Positions 33,845-42,691 are shown, counted from the stretch's first letter. The stretch: 64,000 nt of DNA from Halobacteriales archaeon QS_4_69_34 (GCA_003021045.1 PXRN01000011.1:1-64000); one strand, 5' to 3'. Notes: generated by a model from the letters alone, not told the origin. Program-made: numbers and translations.

Positions 33845-34702
33845 ATGTCAGCCGGTTCGGCAGTTCCACCGCTACAGGCGTCGCCCGGCGGCTACGCGCT
33901 CCCGCCGCTCGCCCACCTCGCCGTCCTCCTCGCCGCCGCGCTCGCCGTCGGGGCGGTGCTGTGGCGCGTCCGCCCCCGGGTCACCGAGCCGGCCGTCGCC
34001 GCGCTCGCGCCGTGGATGGTCGCCGGCTCCGGGCTCTACGTCCTCTATCAGGTCGGGGGGGTGCCGCCGGTCGTCGCGCCGCTGTTGGGATCGCCGACGG
34101 TCTACCTCTCGGTCGCCGTCCTCGCCGGGGCGACGTGGACGCTCCCGGCCGCGGCGGCGTGGCCGGCCGACCGGTGGGCGCTGCCCTCGACGCCGGGCGC
34201 GCTCGCCGTCGGGGGCGTCCTCGGCGCGGCCGCCGTCGTGCTCGCGGTGCTCGCGGTCGGCGTCGGGCGGCACACGCTGGAGCTCGCCTGGCCGACGGTC
34301 GGACTCGCTGTCGCGGTCGTTCTCGGGGCGGCCGTCTGGGCCGGCCTCCGTCGAGTGCGGCCCGGGGTGCGCGTGACGGGCTCTCTCGGCGCGCTCACCG
34401 TGCTCGGCCACGCTCTCGACGGGGTCTCGACGGCCGTCGGCTACGACGTGCTGGGCTTCGGCGAGCAGTCGCCGGTTTCGCGGGCGGTCCTCGAGGTCGC
34501 CGCCGCGCTCCCGAGCGTATCCCTCCTCGGCGCGGGCTGGCTGTTCGTCCTCCTGAAGCTCGCGCTGGCGGCCGCCGTCGTGGTGTTGCTCGCGGGCTAC
34601 GTCCGCGAGGAGCCCGCGGAGGGCTATCTCCTTTTGGGTGCCGTGGCCGCCGTCGGGCTCGGGCCGGGCGTCCACAATCTCCTCCTGTTCGCGGTAGCGT
34701 GA
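33845..34702 (+). CDS. DUF63 family membrane protein
   Basis: The 285-residue protein has eight or so transmembrane segments. It carries the archaeal DUF63 blocks ALAPWMVAGSGLYVLYQVGG, LTVLGHALDGVSTAVGYDVLGFGEQSP (the H-x-x-D-x-x-x-T motif) and KLALAAAVVVLLAGYVREEP. It also ends with the GLGPGVHNLLLFAVA C-terminus, a GxRN/GxHN-like end of the family. Activity unknown; the conserved His/Asp pair in a membrane helix suggests a membrane hydrolase or transporter. The stop codon overlaps the GTG of the next gene (GTGA). Confidence 0.88.
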   Translation: MSAGSAVPPLQASPGGYALPPLAHLAVLLAAALAVGAVLWRVRPRVTEPAVAALAPWMVAGSGLYVLYQVGGVPPVVAPLLGSPTVYLSVAVLAGATWTLPAAAAWPADRWALPSTPGALAVGGVLGAAAVVLAVLAVGVGRHTLELAWPTVGLAVAVVLGAAVWAGLRRVRPGVRVTGSLGALTVLGHALDGVSTAVGYDVLGFGEQSPVSRAVLEVAAALPSVSLLGAGWLFVLLKLALAAAVVVLLAGYVREEPAEGYLLLGAVAAVGLGPGVHNLLLFAVA

Positions 34703-35111
34703 ACCGGGATTCCCATCGGTCGGTCTCCGCCAGCGACCGATTCGTCGGCGCGATCGGTCACGCCCTTGTTCGCCCCTCGGTCGTCCCGATCGCCGCCGCC
34801 TACGAGGCTGCCCACAACTACCCGTTCGTCGTCTCGGGGACAGGGCAGCTAATCGCCGTTGTAGGTCGATCGTCTCGTCGGCCCCGTTCGAGCCGGTGGC
34901 GCTGCTTGGCTGGCTCTCGCTGCTGGTTTTCTGGGCTTCACAGGTGGCGCTCGTCGTCGCGGGCCACGTCGTCGCCGCCCACCGCGTGGCGCTCGACCGC
35001 TACGGGACGGCCTCGGCGGCCCGGCGAGCCCACCTTCCCTTGGTCGTGCCGATGGTCGGCTACACGGTACTCTCGCTGTGGATCGTCTCCCGGCCGGTCG
35101 TCTCCGGGTAA
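34699..35111 (+). pseudogene. Frameshifted small membrane protein downstream of DUF63 gene
   Basis: From a GTG at 34699 one frame reads ASDRFVGAIGHALVRPSVVP-IAAAYEAAHNYPFVVSG up to about 34860. A different frame (minus one) then continues as VALLGWLSLLVFWASQVALV-VAGHVVAA and ends at a stop at 35111 after LWIVSRPVVSG. Each half has natural membrane-protein composition, while the continuation of each frame beyond the junction is Arg/Ser-rich. The simplest reading is one gene of about 136 codons, coupled to DUF63 by a GTGA overlap, with one base missing near 34860-34875. Alternatively the second part is expressed alone from GTG 34896 (71 residues, two TM segments). Confidence 0.6.
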
Positions 35112-35193
35112 ATCGCCCGGTCGGTTCGGTAGCGTCCGCCGTTCCATCCCTCGCCGCCGGAAACGACAGCAAGCGAGTCGATTCGACGGTCGT

Positions 35194-35209
35194 ACCAGAA
35201 CCCTTATTC
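35194..35209 (+). promoter_or_regulatory. Promoter with accagaa element and TATA-like cttatt
   Basis: accagaa (35194-35200) followed by cccttattc lies about 30 nt before the ATG at 35236. The same accagaa word stands in the promoters of the lipoprotein genes at 40010 and 44008. Confidence 0.45.
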
Positions 35210-35235
35210 GACGAATCGCGTTCCTGTCGCGTGCA

Positions 35236-36602
35236 ATGCAACGCCGCCAGTTCGTACGGCTCGGGAGCGCGATCGCCGCGGCGCTCTCGCTCGCCGGCTG
35301 TACGGGCAGCAGTGACGAGAACGGGGCTACCGACGGCGGGGAAAGCGGTGCCACCGGCGAGCGCACGGCTGTGACCGACGGGCCGGCGACCACGGCGGCA
35401 ACGGACTCCCCACCCGGAACGACGGGCGGCGGACGGGACGCTCCCGACCGGGTCTACGTCCAGTCGTTCATGGAGTCGATGTGGATGGCCGGGATGGGGA
35501 GTATGGACGACATGGGTAGCACGGGTGATATGAACGGCTCGGAGAGAGCAACTGGCGCGAACGGTTCCGGCAGCACGGGCGGCATGAACGGCTCCGGCGG
35601 CATGAACAGTTCCGGCGGCATGGAGAGCGCGAACTCCAGCGGAATGAACGGCTCGGGTGGAATGGGTGGCATGAACGGCTCCGATGGGATGGGCGGGGCG
35701 GGGAAGATGCCAGTCTCGGGCGACTATCGGTTCGGGCTGATGTACAGCGTCCCGCACGTCTTCTGGAATATCAACGGTAGCGAGGTCTCACGGACACCGA
35801 TCGAAGAGGAGGACGCCGTCCACCTGATGGTCGTGCCATGGGATCCGGAGACCCGGACGGTACTGCCCGAAACCGGGCTGTCAGTCGAAATCTCGAAGGA
35901 CGGCAATTTGGTGAGCGAGGAGGTCACCTATCCGATGCTCTCCCAGCGCATGGGGTTTCACTACGGTGCGAACTTTCCCCTCCCCGAGGACGGCACCTAC
36001 ACCGCGAACGTCAGCGTCGGTGGAATGAATATCCGCCGCACGGGCGCGTTTCAGGGTCGGTTCGGCGAATCAGCGAGCGCCGACGTCGAATTCGAGTTCA
36101 CCCCCGAGACCCGCGAGACGATCTCGACGCAGCCGATCGACCAGGCGCTCCAGCCGGGCGCGATCAGGCCGATGGAGATGGCGATGCTCCCCCAAGCGCT
36201 CGCGCCGGCGATGGGGGAACTGCCGGGAAGCGTGCGCGGCACGGGCGAGAGCGACGGCGCACGGCTCGTTGTCACGACCCTCGACGCGCCGCCGGCCGGC
36301 GTCGAGGCCGACGGCCAGTACCTCGTGGTCTCGGCACGGACCCCCTACAACCGGCTGGTGCCCCCGGCGATGGCGCTGTCGGGGACGCTCACACGGGGGA
36401 GCGAGACGGTCTTCGAGGGGTCGTTGGAGCGAACGCTCGATCCGGAACTGGGCTATCACTACGGCGCGGCCCTTGGCGGGAACACGGGCGTCGAGCCGGG
36501 CGACGAGCTAGCGCTGTCGGTCGAAACGCCCCCGCAGGTCGCTCGCCACGAGGGCTACGAGACCGCCTTCCTCGACATGCCCGACGGGAGCTCTCGCCGT
36601 GA
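35236..36602 (+). CDS. Met-rich Tat lipoprotein with P19-like iron/copper domain (DUF7350-like), frameshift near 3' end
   Basis: The protein opens with a Tat/lipobox signal, MQRRQFVRLGSAIAAALSLAGC. A Thr/Gly linker follows, then a stretch dominated by Gly-Met-Asn-Gly-Ser units (about residues 75-158). A beta-rich domain contains GLMYSVPHVFWNI and PMLSQRMGFHYGANFPLPED then GTYTANVSVGG. The M-x-S...HYG-N-x-x-LP-x-x-G-x-Y pattern is that of P19/Tp34-type periplasmic iron/copper proteins. A second beta domain ends SVETPPQVARHEGYETAF. The frame does not stop there but runs on into the next gene. One G added at the ggg at 36586-36588 would give DMPDGELSP and a stop at 36602, so a one-base loss is suspected. 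Predicted extracytoplasmic metal binding; transport role inferred. Confidence 0.7.
35470..35710 (+). repeat. Degenerate coding repeat rich in Met, Gly, Asn, Ser
   Basis: The DNA repeats ggcatgaacggctccggcgg-type words of variable spacing, encoding some 20 methionines in about 80 residues. Methionine clusters outside the cell commonly bind Cu(I) or Ag(I). The repeat may expand or contract by recombination. Confidence 0.6.
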
Positions 36603-36687
36603 CGTGGCCGACCACGCTTGCTCGACGACCTCGACCCATCGCCCCGATCGACGGAGCCATGATCGTGCGGGACGGATTGACCGGACG

Positions 36688-37806
36688 ATGACACGCGTCA
36701 CGATTGCTCTGCTGGCGGTCACCGGGCTGCTCGTGCTCGGCGTCGCGCCGGCGAGCGCGCACTCGAATCACGTCACGGCCCACGCCCAGGTCTCGGCGGA
36801 CGACACCGTGACGATCGAGCGGCTGTTCATCTTGGAGGAGGGCTATCTCGTCCTCCACGCCGACGACGACGGCGAACCCGGCCGGGCGATCGGCCACCGG
36901 GCGCTCGAATCCGGCCTTCAGACGGACGTGCCGATCGAGATGGACACCGAATACTGGGAGCGACAGAACGGGACCACGACGATCTGGGCGGTCCTCCACC
37001 GGGACGCGAACGGCAACGGAGCGTTCGATCCGGGCACCGACAGCCAGCTGTCGCTGCTGGGTCGCGTCGCGGGGACCCGCTTTGCGGTGCGAAAGAGCGC
37101 GGCAGGGAACACGAGCGTTACCGCGGCCGGCTTCAGCGCCCAGACGATCGACGATCCATCGGTGACCGTCAGGCGGCTCGCGCTCGCCCAGCCGGGCTCG
37201 GTCGTCGTCAGTGCGGACGACGACGGCTCGCCCGGGGCAATCGCGGGCCAGCGGGCGCTCGACGCGGGCGTCCACGAGAACGTCACCGTCGAGCTCGATC
37301 CGGCGTTCTATCGGAACAGCGGCGAGCAGTTCCGGCTGTGGGCGACCGCACACACGAACGACGGCGGCGGTTCGGCCGAGGTCAGCGCGGGCCCGCCGGT
37401 CGTCGTCAACGGCACGCCCGTCGGAACGGTGTTCCCCGTTCAGAAGTCCGGAGACGGCGACAGTGGGTCGCTGATAAACACGGCGACTGCCACGACCGCG
37501 AGGCAAACGACGGCGGGTCCGACGACGAACGTGGGGACGACCGGGACAGCGCCGACGATAGCGAGCACCGGGGCGACGAGCGTCGAGGCCGCGACGGAGA
37601 AAGCGGGTACGGCACCGTCCGAGCCGGGAGCCCGAGACGATGAGGCGTCGTCCACCGCGACCGAGGCCGGACGGACCGAACCGACCAGCGCGGAGAGGAC
37701 GATCGGGACCTCGGACACGAACGGGGCCGGCTTCGACGTCACGATGGTGGCCGTCGCGCTCGTGATCGCCACCATACTGTTCGGCGCTCGTTCGCGGCAG
37801 GGCTGA
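36688..37806 (+). CDS. Secreted surface protein with two DUF7282-like domains and C-terminal anchor
   Basis: Taken from ATG 36688, the 372-residue protein has a Sec signal (VTIALLAVTGLLVLGVAPASA) and two tandem domains. The first shows ERLFILEEGYLVLHADDDGE and ALHRDANGNGAFDPGTD-type sequence, the second RLALAQPGSVVVSADDDGSP and YRNSGEQFRLWATAHTNDGG. A Thr-rich stalk and a terminal hydrophobic helix (VTMVAVALVIATILFGA) end in Arg-Ser-Arg. The domain type is common in haloarchaeal exported proteins and its function is unknown. The frame is open all the way back into the preceding lipoprotein gene, so an 856-residue fusion would be read as sequenced. The internal signal peptide argues for two genes. 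A frameshifted paralogue lies at 38892-39915. Confidence 0.7.
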   Translation: MTRVTIALLAVTGLLVLGVAPASAHSNHVTAHAQVSADDTVTIERLFILEEGYLVLHADDDGEPGRAIGHRALESGLQTDVPIEMDTEYWERQNGTTTIWAVLHRDANGNGAFDPGTDSQLSLLGRVAGTRFAVRKSAAGNTSVTAAGFSAQTIDDPSVTVRRLALAQPGSVVVSADDDGSPGAIAGQRALDAGVHENVTVELDPAFYRNSGEQFRLWATAHTNDGGGSAEVSAGPPVVVNGTPVGTVFPVQKSGDGDSGSLINTATATTARQTTAGPTTNVGTTGTAPTIASTGATSVEAATEKAGTAPSEPGARDDEASSTATEAGRTEPTSAERTIGTSDTNGAGFDVTMVAVALVIATILFGARSRQG

Positions 37807-37823
37807 CGGGAGGGCACGTAGTC

Positions 37824-38174
37824 ATGCATCACACGCTCGATTCCACACATATGGTCGCTCAGACGGCGCTCCTACCGGTCGTGCTTGTTTTCGCGGGCGT
37901 CGGATCGGCGCTCATCGTCGCGCTCGCACTCGTCGCACTCGCTCGCCGGCACTCGCCGTCGTACCTGCTCGTCGCATTGGCGCTGGCGACGCTCGCGGCC
38001 CGGACGGTCGTCGCTGCGCTGACGATGCGGGGGGCGCTCCCGACGGCCGAACACCACCTGCTCGAACACGGTCTCGACGTCGCCATGGCCGGGCTCGTGA
38101 TCGCGGCCGTTTACTGTGCTCGCACCGTCGAGCCGCGCCGTCCGGAGGGAGCCGACGGGGAGGAGAGCCGATGA
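37824..38174 (+). CDS. Small membrane protein paired with winged-helix regulator
   Basis: The 116-residue protein has three hydrophobic segments (LLPVVLVFAGVGSALIVALAL, YLLVALALATLAARTVVAAL, LDVAMAGLVIAAVYCA) and a charged C-terminus. A gggagg Shine-Dalgarno-like run at 37808-37813 favours the ATG at 37824 over one at 37851. Its stop overlaps the ATG of the regulator gene (ATGA). Such membrane protein/wHTH pairs recur in haloarchaea and may form a membrane-sensing regulatory unit; the ligand is unknown. Confidence 0.7.
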   Translation: MHHTLDSTHMVAQTALLPVVLVFAGVGSALIVALALVALARRHSPSYLLVALALATLAARTVVAALTMRGALPTAEHHLLEHGLDVAMAGLVIAAVYCARTVEPRRPEGADGEESR

Positions 38175-38683
38175 GCGAGGTCCGCGACCGAATCGCGGGC
38201 CACGTCGGGGAGCACCCGGGCATCCACTTCAACGCGCTCGTCCGGGCGCTCGACCTCGCGCCCGGCCAGACCCAGTACCACCTCAAGCGCCTGCACTCAA
38301 CAGGGGCGATCGTTGCCGAGCCGCTGTACGGTCGGACGCACTACTACTCGCCGGCGTACGACGACTGGGAGCGCGGCGCACTCGCCCTCCTGCGCCGGGA
38401 GACGGCCGGTGACGTCGTTACCATACTACTCGCACGCGGTCCGAGTCCGTCGGGGGTGGTGGCCGACGAACTCGACATCGCTCGCAGCACGCTCGAATGG
38501 CACCTCGACCGGCTGGTCGAGGGGGGACTCGTCACGAAGCGCCGCGACACGGACGGCCGCGTGACGCTCGTGCTCGCCCGGCCGGACGACACCGCGCGAC
38601 TGCTGTCGCTGGTCACGTCGTCGCTGCCCGAGCGCCTGCTCGACCGGTACACCCGCCTCGTCGATCGCCTGCTCGCCGAGTAG
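38171..38683 (+). CDS. Transcriptional regulator with two winged-helix domains
   Basis: The 170-residue protein has a first wHTH (RIAGHVGEHPGIHFNALVRA then LAPGQTQYHLKRLHSTGAIV, wing LYGRTHYYSP). A second ArsR/MarR-like wHTH follows (VTILLARGPSPSGVVADELD, IARSTLEWHLDRLVEGGLVT, wing RRDTDGRVTLVLARP). The recognition helices are TQYHLKRL and STLEWHLDRL. It is translationally coupled to the membrane protein before it and sits inside the metal/redox-like gene block, so it may regulate that block. No ligand-binding cysteine cluster is visible. Confidence 0.85.
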   Translation: MSEVRDRIAGHVGEHPGIHFNALVRALDLAPGQTQYHLKRLHSTGAIVAEPLYGRTHYYSPAYDDWERGALALLRRETAGDVVTILLARGPSPSGVVADELDIARSTLEWHLDRLVEGGLVTKRRDTDGRVTLVLARPDDTARLLSLVTSSLPERLLDRYTRLVDRLLAE

Positions 38684-38891
38684 AGCGATCCGCGACGAGT
38701 GGGGGATGGCGCTCTCGGCGCTCTCGACTCGGACGAGCGCGGCCGTCCGAACACGGACGTCCGCTGGACCGATGCACGGTACGCGCGACGGGGTACGCGG
38801 ACGATCCTCCTTTCCCATCCACTCGCGCCGATCTGCCCGGCGGTCGGCGACAGTCGACGTTCCTTTGTCGATCGCCGCTCGACCGCGAGGT

Positions 38892-39915
38892 ATGCCTGCA
38901 CGGGAGGCGGTTACGATCGTGGCAGCAGCCGCGGTCACGCTCGTCGTGCTGCTGGTCGTCGGCGCCCCGCCTGCCGGCGCACACGGCAATCACGTCTCGG
39001 TCGACGCCCAGACCTCGGCGAACGGCACGGTCGTAGTCGAGTCGGTGTTCACCTCCGCCGAAGAGGGGTACGTCGCACTCCACGCCGACGACGGCGGCGA
39101 GCCCGGCCGCGCCATCGGTCACGCGCCGATCGACTACGGCTTCCATACCGGCCTGTCGGTCGACGTCGACAACGCGACGTGGGCCGAGTGGAACGGCTCT
39201 CGCACGGTGTGGGCGGTGCTCTACCGCGACGACGGCGACGGGAGTTTCGACCCCGGCACGGACGAGGCCCTCTCCTCGTTCGGCGGGTCGGCGAGCGCGG
39301 AATTCTCCCTCGGGAAGCGCACCACCGGCCCGGCGAGCGTCGCCGTGAGCGGCTTCCGAAGTCAGATGATCGAGAACGCGTCCGTAGCGATCCGGCGCGT
39401 CGCGCTCGGGCGGTCGGGAACGCTCCTCGTCCGCGCGGACGAGAACGGCTCGCCCGGCGGCGTCGTCGGCCGCGTCCCCCCTCGATGCGAGCGTCCACGA
39501 AAACGTGACCGTCCCGATCGAGGCGTCGTACTACCGCGATCACGGGCCGCGTTTCACCCTGTGGGCGCCCCTCGAAGAGCGTGGCGATCCGGTCGCCGTC
39601 GACGGAACGCCGGTCGCCAGCGAGTTCGCCGTCAGAAAGCCCGTCGAGACGGATGGGATGGTGAACGTCGCCACGACCGCCGCCTCCGAGACCGCGAACG
39701 GCGACAGTGTGACCACTGTCAGCACCACCGAGGTCGCAGCCACTGGCAGCACTGCCGACGGTACGGTCGGGGAGGGGACCGGCAGTGCAGACAGCGATAC
39801 TGGCGGACTCGACGGGGTAGTGAGCGGCGCGGGCCCCGGGTTCGGTGTCGCGGTCGTCGCTGCGGCCGTCCTCGTGCTGGCGGGAGCAGTAGCGGTGCGT
39901 GATGCTCGGCGGTAG
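38892..39915 (+). pseudogene. Frameshifted paralogue of the DUF7282-like surface protein
   Basis: From ATG 38892 the frame encodes a signal peptide (VTIVAAAAVTLVVLLVVG...APPAGAHG) and a first domain clearly homologous to that of 36688-37806. Shared features include EEGYVALHADDGGEPGRAIG and the VWAVLYRDDGDGSFDPGTDE block. In the second domain the frame breaks at a run of six C (39476-39481). With five C the reading continues GRVPLDASVHENVTVPIEAS, matching the paralogue's GQRALDAGVHENVTVELDPA, and runs to a stop at 39915 after a C-terminal hydrophobic helix. The gene is otherwise intact (about 340 codons). It is either a sequencing error in a homopolymer, a slippery site or a recent pseudogene. 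Confidence 0.75.
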
Positions 39916-39967
39916 CGGACTGTTCGGTCGCTAACGAGCCGTCCCGAATCCGGGGCCATGAGAGGAT

Positions 39968-39990
39968 CGAACCAGAATCGGCTTTTGAGG
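39968..39990 (+). promoter_or_regulatory. Promoter with 17-base word shared with the 44008 gene
   Basis: cgaaccagaatcggctt (39968-39984) continues into a gcttttgagg TATA-like box about 27 nt before the ATG at 40010. The same 17 bases recur at 43967-43983. Confidence 0.5.
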
Positions 39991-40009
39991 CCACGGCGTA
40001 CTGTCCCGT

Positions 40010-41287
40010 ATGCCACCGAGCCGGGATCGCGGGCTCTCGCGCCGCGCGTTCACGAAGGCCGCCGTCGCCATCGGGGGCGCGAGCGCGCTGGGCGCGTGTC
40101 TCGATCGCGGGGGCATCGACGTCCCGCAGGGGCCGTCGGAGCTCTCGGGACTGCCGAGCGGTCAGCACGCGTGGAACAAATACCTCAGCACCGACGAGGC
40201 CGGAAACACCCTCGGGCCGCGCCACCGCGTCCTGCTCTCCCTCGACTATCCGGGCGATGGTCCCCCGGCCGACGTCGACCGGACGACCCTCGAACGAGCG
40301 CTCGACGGACTCGACCGCGCCTACGAGCGGAGCAACGAGGGGTTGGCGTACACGATCAGCTACTCGCCGGCGTACTTCGAGCGCTTCGAGGCGTCCCTGC
40401 CCGACTCGGTCGACTTACCGGAGCCCAAAGCGCTCTCGCCGTTCGAGGAGCCCGTGTTCGACAGCCCCGACGCCGTGATCCACCTCGCCAGCGATCACGG
40501 ACAAGTAGTACTGGCCGCCGAGGAGGCACTGTTCGGCGAGAAAAGCGAGTTGAACGGCGTCGAGATGGAGGCGTCGCTCGCCGAGGTCTTCGAACGGACC
40601 GACCGCCGGACCGGTTTCGTCGGCGACGGCCTCCCTGCCGAAAGCCAGGACGTCGAGGGTATCCCCGACGACGAGCCCGTTCCCGACGACGCATCACTAT
40701 ACATGGGCTTCGAATCCGGCTTTTCGAAAAACCAGGCGAGCGAGGACCGGGTAACGATTCAGGAGGGACCGTTCGCCGACGGCACCACCCAGCACGTCTC
40801 GAAGATCCGACTCCGGCTGGACGACTGGTACGGCGAGCAGGACCACGACGATCGCGTCGCGGAGATGTTCTGTCCGTTCCACGCCGAGGAGGGGCTCGTC
40901 GAGGGGACCGGCGAGAGCCTCGGCGACTCGAGCCGGATCGAGGAGTGCCGCGGCGATCTCGACGAGGCCGCCCGCGAGCACGGTCGCGTCGGCCACTCCC
41001 AGAAAACCGCGAAAGCGCGCGAGGACGACTCACCGATCATCCTTCGGCGGGATTTCGACTCGACCGACGAGAACGAGGCCGGCCTGCACTTCGTCTCGCT
41101 CCAGCGCGGGATCGGGGACTTCGAGAGGACGCGGGAGGCGATGAACGCCACCGAACAGACGACGAACCCGGCGATCCGCCAGCGCGTCAACAACGGCATT
41201 CTCGAATACACCTTCGTCCAGCGCCGCGGGAACTTCCTCGTTCCGCCACGGAAGCTGCGGGCGTTCCCGCCGGCTCGGCCGGGGTGA
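40010..41287 (+). CDS. Tat lipoprotein of the Dyp-type peroxidase-like group (EfeB-like)
   Basis: The 425-residue protein has a Tat signal with lipobox, RGLSRRAFTKAAVAIGGASA then LGAC. The mature part includes HRVLLSLDYPGDGPPADVDR and VIHLASDHGQVVLAAEEALF. The C-terminal half carries DDSPIILRRDFDSTDENEAG and LHFVSLQRGIGDFERTREAM, then YTFVQRRGNFLVPPRKLRAF. The IxRR...G-L-x-F-x-x-x-Q-R and xxxGxFxVPP pattern resembles the C-terminal half of Dyp-type haem peroxidases, including EfeB of the EfeUOB iron importer. I could not place the catalytic GxxDG motif, so activity is uncertain; it may bind haem or be a degenerate homologue. Expected on the outer face of the membrane. Confidence 0.65.
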   Translation: MPPSRDRGLSRRAFTKAAVAIGGASALGACLDRGGIDVPQGPSELSGLPSGQHAWNKYLSTDEAGNTLGPRHRVLLSLDYPGDGPPADVDRTTLERALDGLDRAYERSNEGLAYTISYSPAYFERFEASLPDSVDLPEPKALSPFEEPVFDSPDAVIHLASDHGQVVLAAEEALFGEKSELNGVEMEASLAEVFERTDRRTGFVGDGLPAESQDVEGIPDDEPVPDDASLYMGFESGFSKNQASEDRVTIQEGPFADGTTQHVSKIRLRLDDWYGEQDHDDRVAEMFCPFHAEEGLVEGTGESLGDSSRIEECRGDLDEAAREHGRVGHSQKTAKAREDDSPIILRRDFDSTDENEAGLHFVSLQRGIGDFERTREAMNATEQTTNPAIRQRVNNGILEYTFVQRRGNFLVPPRKLRAFPPARPG

Positions 41288-41370
41288 ATCAGAATCGACA
41301 TCCCGTCCCGGGCCGAGCGTCGACTACGACACCTCGGTGTGATCCAAAAGGGGGGATCGAGCCCAGACGA

Positions 41371-42558
41371 TCAGGCTGGAAGAGCACACTCGTCCGCGCT
41401 GGGACTGGGCGGCGACCGTCCCGCTCGGATGACGACCGCTGTCAGGACGGCCACGCTGGCGACGAAAAACAGCGACCCGATCGACGAGGACGGATCGGCG
41501 AACAGCAGGTAGAGCGGCGCCCCGAGAGACGGTCCGAGGACGACGACGCCGACCTGCGAGAGGAGCGGGCCACAACAACAGCAGGCTTGCGGGGCGGCGA
41601 TGCCGACGACGCCAGCCGTACTTCCCGACGTCTCGCTGGCCGTCGCTTTTAGCCACCGCGAAGCCACGAGTGCGGCGTTCAGTCCGATTAGTGCCCCGAG
41701 GGTTCCGACGAGGACGACGGTGCCAACCGACAGCATACCGCTGAACGGAACGCTCGGCATCCAAACTTCGAGTGCCGGCCAGACCACCAGCGGTCCGAGC
41801 ACGGGGAACGACCTGACGAATCCCTGCGACCACGAGAGGCCTACGCCGTCGTCGGGAACGACCGTCACCATCCCCGTCGAGAACAGGAAGAAGACGACCC
41901 CGAGAAGGCCGACGCCGATCCCGAACCGCGTCGCTGTTCGGTCGGCGCGGAGCTGCCCGAACACGCCACGAGCGTCGCGCCACAGGACGTACCCGAGCGC
42001 GAGCGGCAGCGCGAGGACGATCAGGTAGCCCAGCGGGTTGGTCTCGGTGTAGACGCCGAGGACCGCGAATCCGGGATAGGCGACCCAAAGTCCCAGTAGT
42101 ATGCCGAGCCCGGCGTAGCGCGGCCGCCGTGGCCAGTGGAGCCGGCCTACCACGGCGCTCCCGAGCGCGATCAGCAGGCCGGCAAGCAGCATCAGCGGGT
42201 CGTGCAGCGCTCGCGGGATCGGCGGCTGCGTCGTGAACCACTCGTAGGGCGAGAGCTGGACGAGCCCGATCGCCCCGACGACGGCGACGACGAGGCCGGC
42301 TGCGACGCCGTAGAGGCCGTAGTGAGCGTACTCCGGACGGAGCAGCCGGGGGAGGGACGCGCTCGCAACGACGGCGGCGATGCCGACGAGGAGCGGGACG
42401 AGCGCGTACCACTGGTGGACGACGATGCCGCCGATGGAGACGTCGCCGCCGCCGTGAGCGGACGCGGCCGGCACGAACGCGAGCGCGCCGAGCAGGACGG
42501 CCGCGCGGGCCGTTCCCCGGACCAGCATCCGTGCCGCGATCGAGTCCCCGGCGTTCAT
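41371..42558 (-). CDS. Multi-spanning membrane protein with CCCC motif
   Basis: The 395-residue protein starts with a signal-like segment (AARMLVRGTARAAVLLGALA...ASAHGGGDVSIGG) and has about ten hydrophobic helices. A conserved-looking loop APQACCCCGPLLSQ lies near residue 335, four consecutive cysteines followed by Gly-Pro, an unusual arrangement suited to metal or thiol chemistry. A His/Gly-rich exposed N-terminus follows signal cleavage. No REXXE (FTR1) or CopD/CopC hallmark is seen. It neighbours a halocyanin gene transcribed the same way and a Dyp-like gene converging on it, so a role in metal or electron transfer across the membrane is a plausible inference. Family not recognised. Confidence 0.65.
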   Translation of the reverse strand: MNAGDSIAARMLVRGTARAAVLLGALAFVPAASAHGGGDVSIGGIVVHQWYALVPLLVGIAAVVASASLPRLLRPEYAHYGLYGVAAGLVVAVVGAIGLVQLSPYEWFTTQPPIPRALHDPLMLLAGLLIALGSAVVGRLHWPRRPRYAGLGILLGLWVAYPGFAVLGVYTETNPLGYLIVLALPLALGYVLWRDARGVFGQLRADRTATRFGIGVGLLGVVFFLFSTGMVTVVPDDGVGLSWSQGFVRSFPVLGPLVVWPALEVWMPSVPFSGMLSVGTVVLVGTLGALIGLNAALVASRWLKATASETSGSTAGVVGIAAPQACCCCGPLLSQVGVVVLGPSLGAPLYLLFADPSSSIGSLFFVASVAVLTAVVIRAGRSPPSPSADECALPA

Positions 42559-42691
42559 ACCTGATCGTCGGCGTCGAACCCGTATGTACTCACCGGACGG
42601 TGCGTTACCGCGTCGACCGGGCCGCCTCTGCCGGGCAGGCCCGTGGTCAACCTATGAGAGCGATCACACGTCGTGTCGCGGCGAGTCGGGG

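Noticed and set aside
35236-37806. Single 856-residue fused protein
   Set aside because: An internal signal peptide and a plausible natural end one base out of frame point to two genes; the fusion is treated as a frameshift effect.
41371-42558. FTR1-type iron permease completing an EfeUOB set
   Set aside because: No REXXE motif in any helix, so the protein cannot be called FTR1 even though the neighbours resemble EfeUOB parts.
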